Shown here: positions 63,476 through 64,000 of the stretch, one piece after another
Layout: each line of letters starts with the position of its first letter
Position numbering within the stretch: the stretch's first letter is position 1
NCBI GenBank assembly: GCA_049601915.1
Contig: JBMYRB010000002.1
Coordinates: 124,001 to 188,000 of the forward strand
Origin: UBA8079 sp049601915
GTDB taxonomy: Bacteria > Pseudomonadota > Alphaproteobacteria > UBA6615
Reading direction: 5' to 3'
Length of the DNA stretch: 64,000 bases
Notes under the pieces: model-generated
Told to the model about the DNA's origin: nothing
The model's database searches: none
The model's input: only the letters and a program-made list of their open reading frames with translations
Position numbers and translations under genes: made by a program

Positions 63476-64000
63476 ATGTCTGATACCGACGGCCCGGAAT
63501 TCCCGTTCAAGCCCGAGCATTTCGTGCGGCAGGACGAGACCGACGACGCGGCCTTCTATGTGTCCGAACGCATGGTCCAGCATCTAGATGATGCCGGACG
63601 TGCGGCGCTAACGGCCTGCTACCGGGAGAAACTGCCCGCCGGCGGCCGGGTGCTCGATCTGATGTCGAGCTGGGTCTCTCATCTGCCCGAGGATGTAGAT
63701 TTCGGTGCTGTTGCCGGGCTGGGCATGAACCAGACCGAACTCGACGCCAACCCGCGGCTCACCGCGCGCCACGTCCGGAATCTCAACATCGATCCTCGTA
63801 TGCCCTTCGAGGATGCGGCGTTCGACGCCTGCGTGATCGCGTTATCGGTGCAGTACCTCACCCGCCCGCTGGAAGTTTTCGCGGAGATCGCCCGCGTGCT
63901 CGTGCCGGGTGGTTCGTGCGTTGTATCCTTCTCCAACCGCTGCTTCCCGACTAAGGCCGTGGCGATCTGGCGCGCGCTGGGTGACGGCGAACATGCAGGG
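63476..64000 (+). CDS. SAM-dependent methyltransferase (partial, runs off the window)
   Basis: 175 codons visible and the frame is still open at the window end. Motif I is RVLDLMSSWVSHLP, then MPFEDAAFDACVIALSVQYL and EIARVLVPGGSCVVSFSNRCFPTKAV, which is the class I methyltransferase pattern. ATG at 63476 is 5 bases after the GGT-like stop, so it is probably in the same unit. Substrate unknown. Confidence 0.8.
   Translation, partial: MSDTDGPEFPFKPEHFVRQDETDDAAFYVSERMVQHLDDAGRAALTACYREKLPAGGRVLDLMSSWVSHLPEDVDFGAVAGLGMNQTELDANPRLTARHVRNLNIDPRMPFEDAAFDACVIALSVQYLTRPLEVFAEIARVLVPGGSCVVSFSNRCFPTKAVAIWRALGDGEHAG

Noticed and set aside
1..64000. CRISPR arrays, rRNA genes or complete IS elements
   Set aside because: No regularly spaced direct repeats, rRNA landmarks or transposase genes were found on either strand.

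Overview
The window is high-GC, gene-dense chromosomal DNA of an alphaproteobacterium, most likely a free-living, Rhodospirillales-like (marine or soil) heterotroph. This placement is inferred from gene content and order: mdh-sucC-sucD-sucA-sucB-lpd as one TCA block, sdhC-sdhD-sdhA-sdhB, metX-metW, chorismate mutase-hisC-tyrA, ftsE-ftsX next to a YdcF and a PlsC protein, a CpdR-type receiver, a TIGR02302 protein beside lysA-lptM-argH, and etfB-etfA-hbd. I see no phage, no complete insertion sequence, no CRISPR array and no rRNA.

Layout. 0-2.2 kb: DUF484 and xerC, followed by two gene remnants (FkbM methyltransferase tail and receiver-domain tail) that meet head to head. 2.2-12.8 kb: 2-oxoglutarate dehydrogenase, succinyl-CoA synthetase and malate dehydrogenase genes, then zapE, all on the minus strand. 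12.8-16.1 kb: accessory metabolism (COG4091 oxidoreductase, CMD-family protein, EctD-like dioxygenase, small membrane protein). 16.1-20.6 kb: the sdh operon and a secreted-protein gene split by an in-frame TAG. 20.6-21.85 kb: a long stretch without a supportable gene but with several stable-tetraloop hairpins. 21.85-25.7 kb: pdxY, a LysE exporter, a GST, a methyltransferase and metXW. 27-31 kb: aromatic amino acid and histidine genes, DUF2125. 31.1-36.4 kb: ChaC, a gap with DnaA-box-like sites, plsC, ydcF, ftsXE, a zinc-ribbon protein and a truncated CpdR. 36.4-42.5 kb: TIGR02302, lysA, lptM, argH, a TlpA-like thioredoxin. 42.5-46.3 kb: a palindromic repeat, hbd-etfA-etfB, PduO adenosyltransferase, HIG1 protein. 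46.4-52.7 kb: housekeeping and repair genes (ACT-like protein, Nudix, gluQ, AlkA-like glycosylase, esterase, HNH, coq7, dsbB, DedA). 52.8-64 kb: tRNA-Leu(CAA), then an oxidative-catabolism region (bicupin, CoxG/M/S/L-like molybdenum hydroxylase, AI-2E exporter, second CMD protein, LLM flavin oxidoreductase, GGT-like Ntn hydrolase, partial methyltransferase).

How it works together. The core is aerobic central metabolism: the TCA genes feed electrons through Sdh and Etf to quinone, Coq7 makes the ubiquinone, and DsbB uses it as electron acceptor. The accessory genes (EctD-like dioxygenase, Mo-hydroxylase, LLM, CMD pair, GGT-like hydrolase) suggest use of varied organic compounds, but their substrates cannot be read from the sequence. 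The most unusual items are the E2 component with two lipoyl domains, several decayed or truncated signalling and secreted genes, the structured 1.2-kb gap upstream of sdh, and the uncharacterised Mo-hydroxylase and CMD/LLM/GGT clusters.
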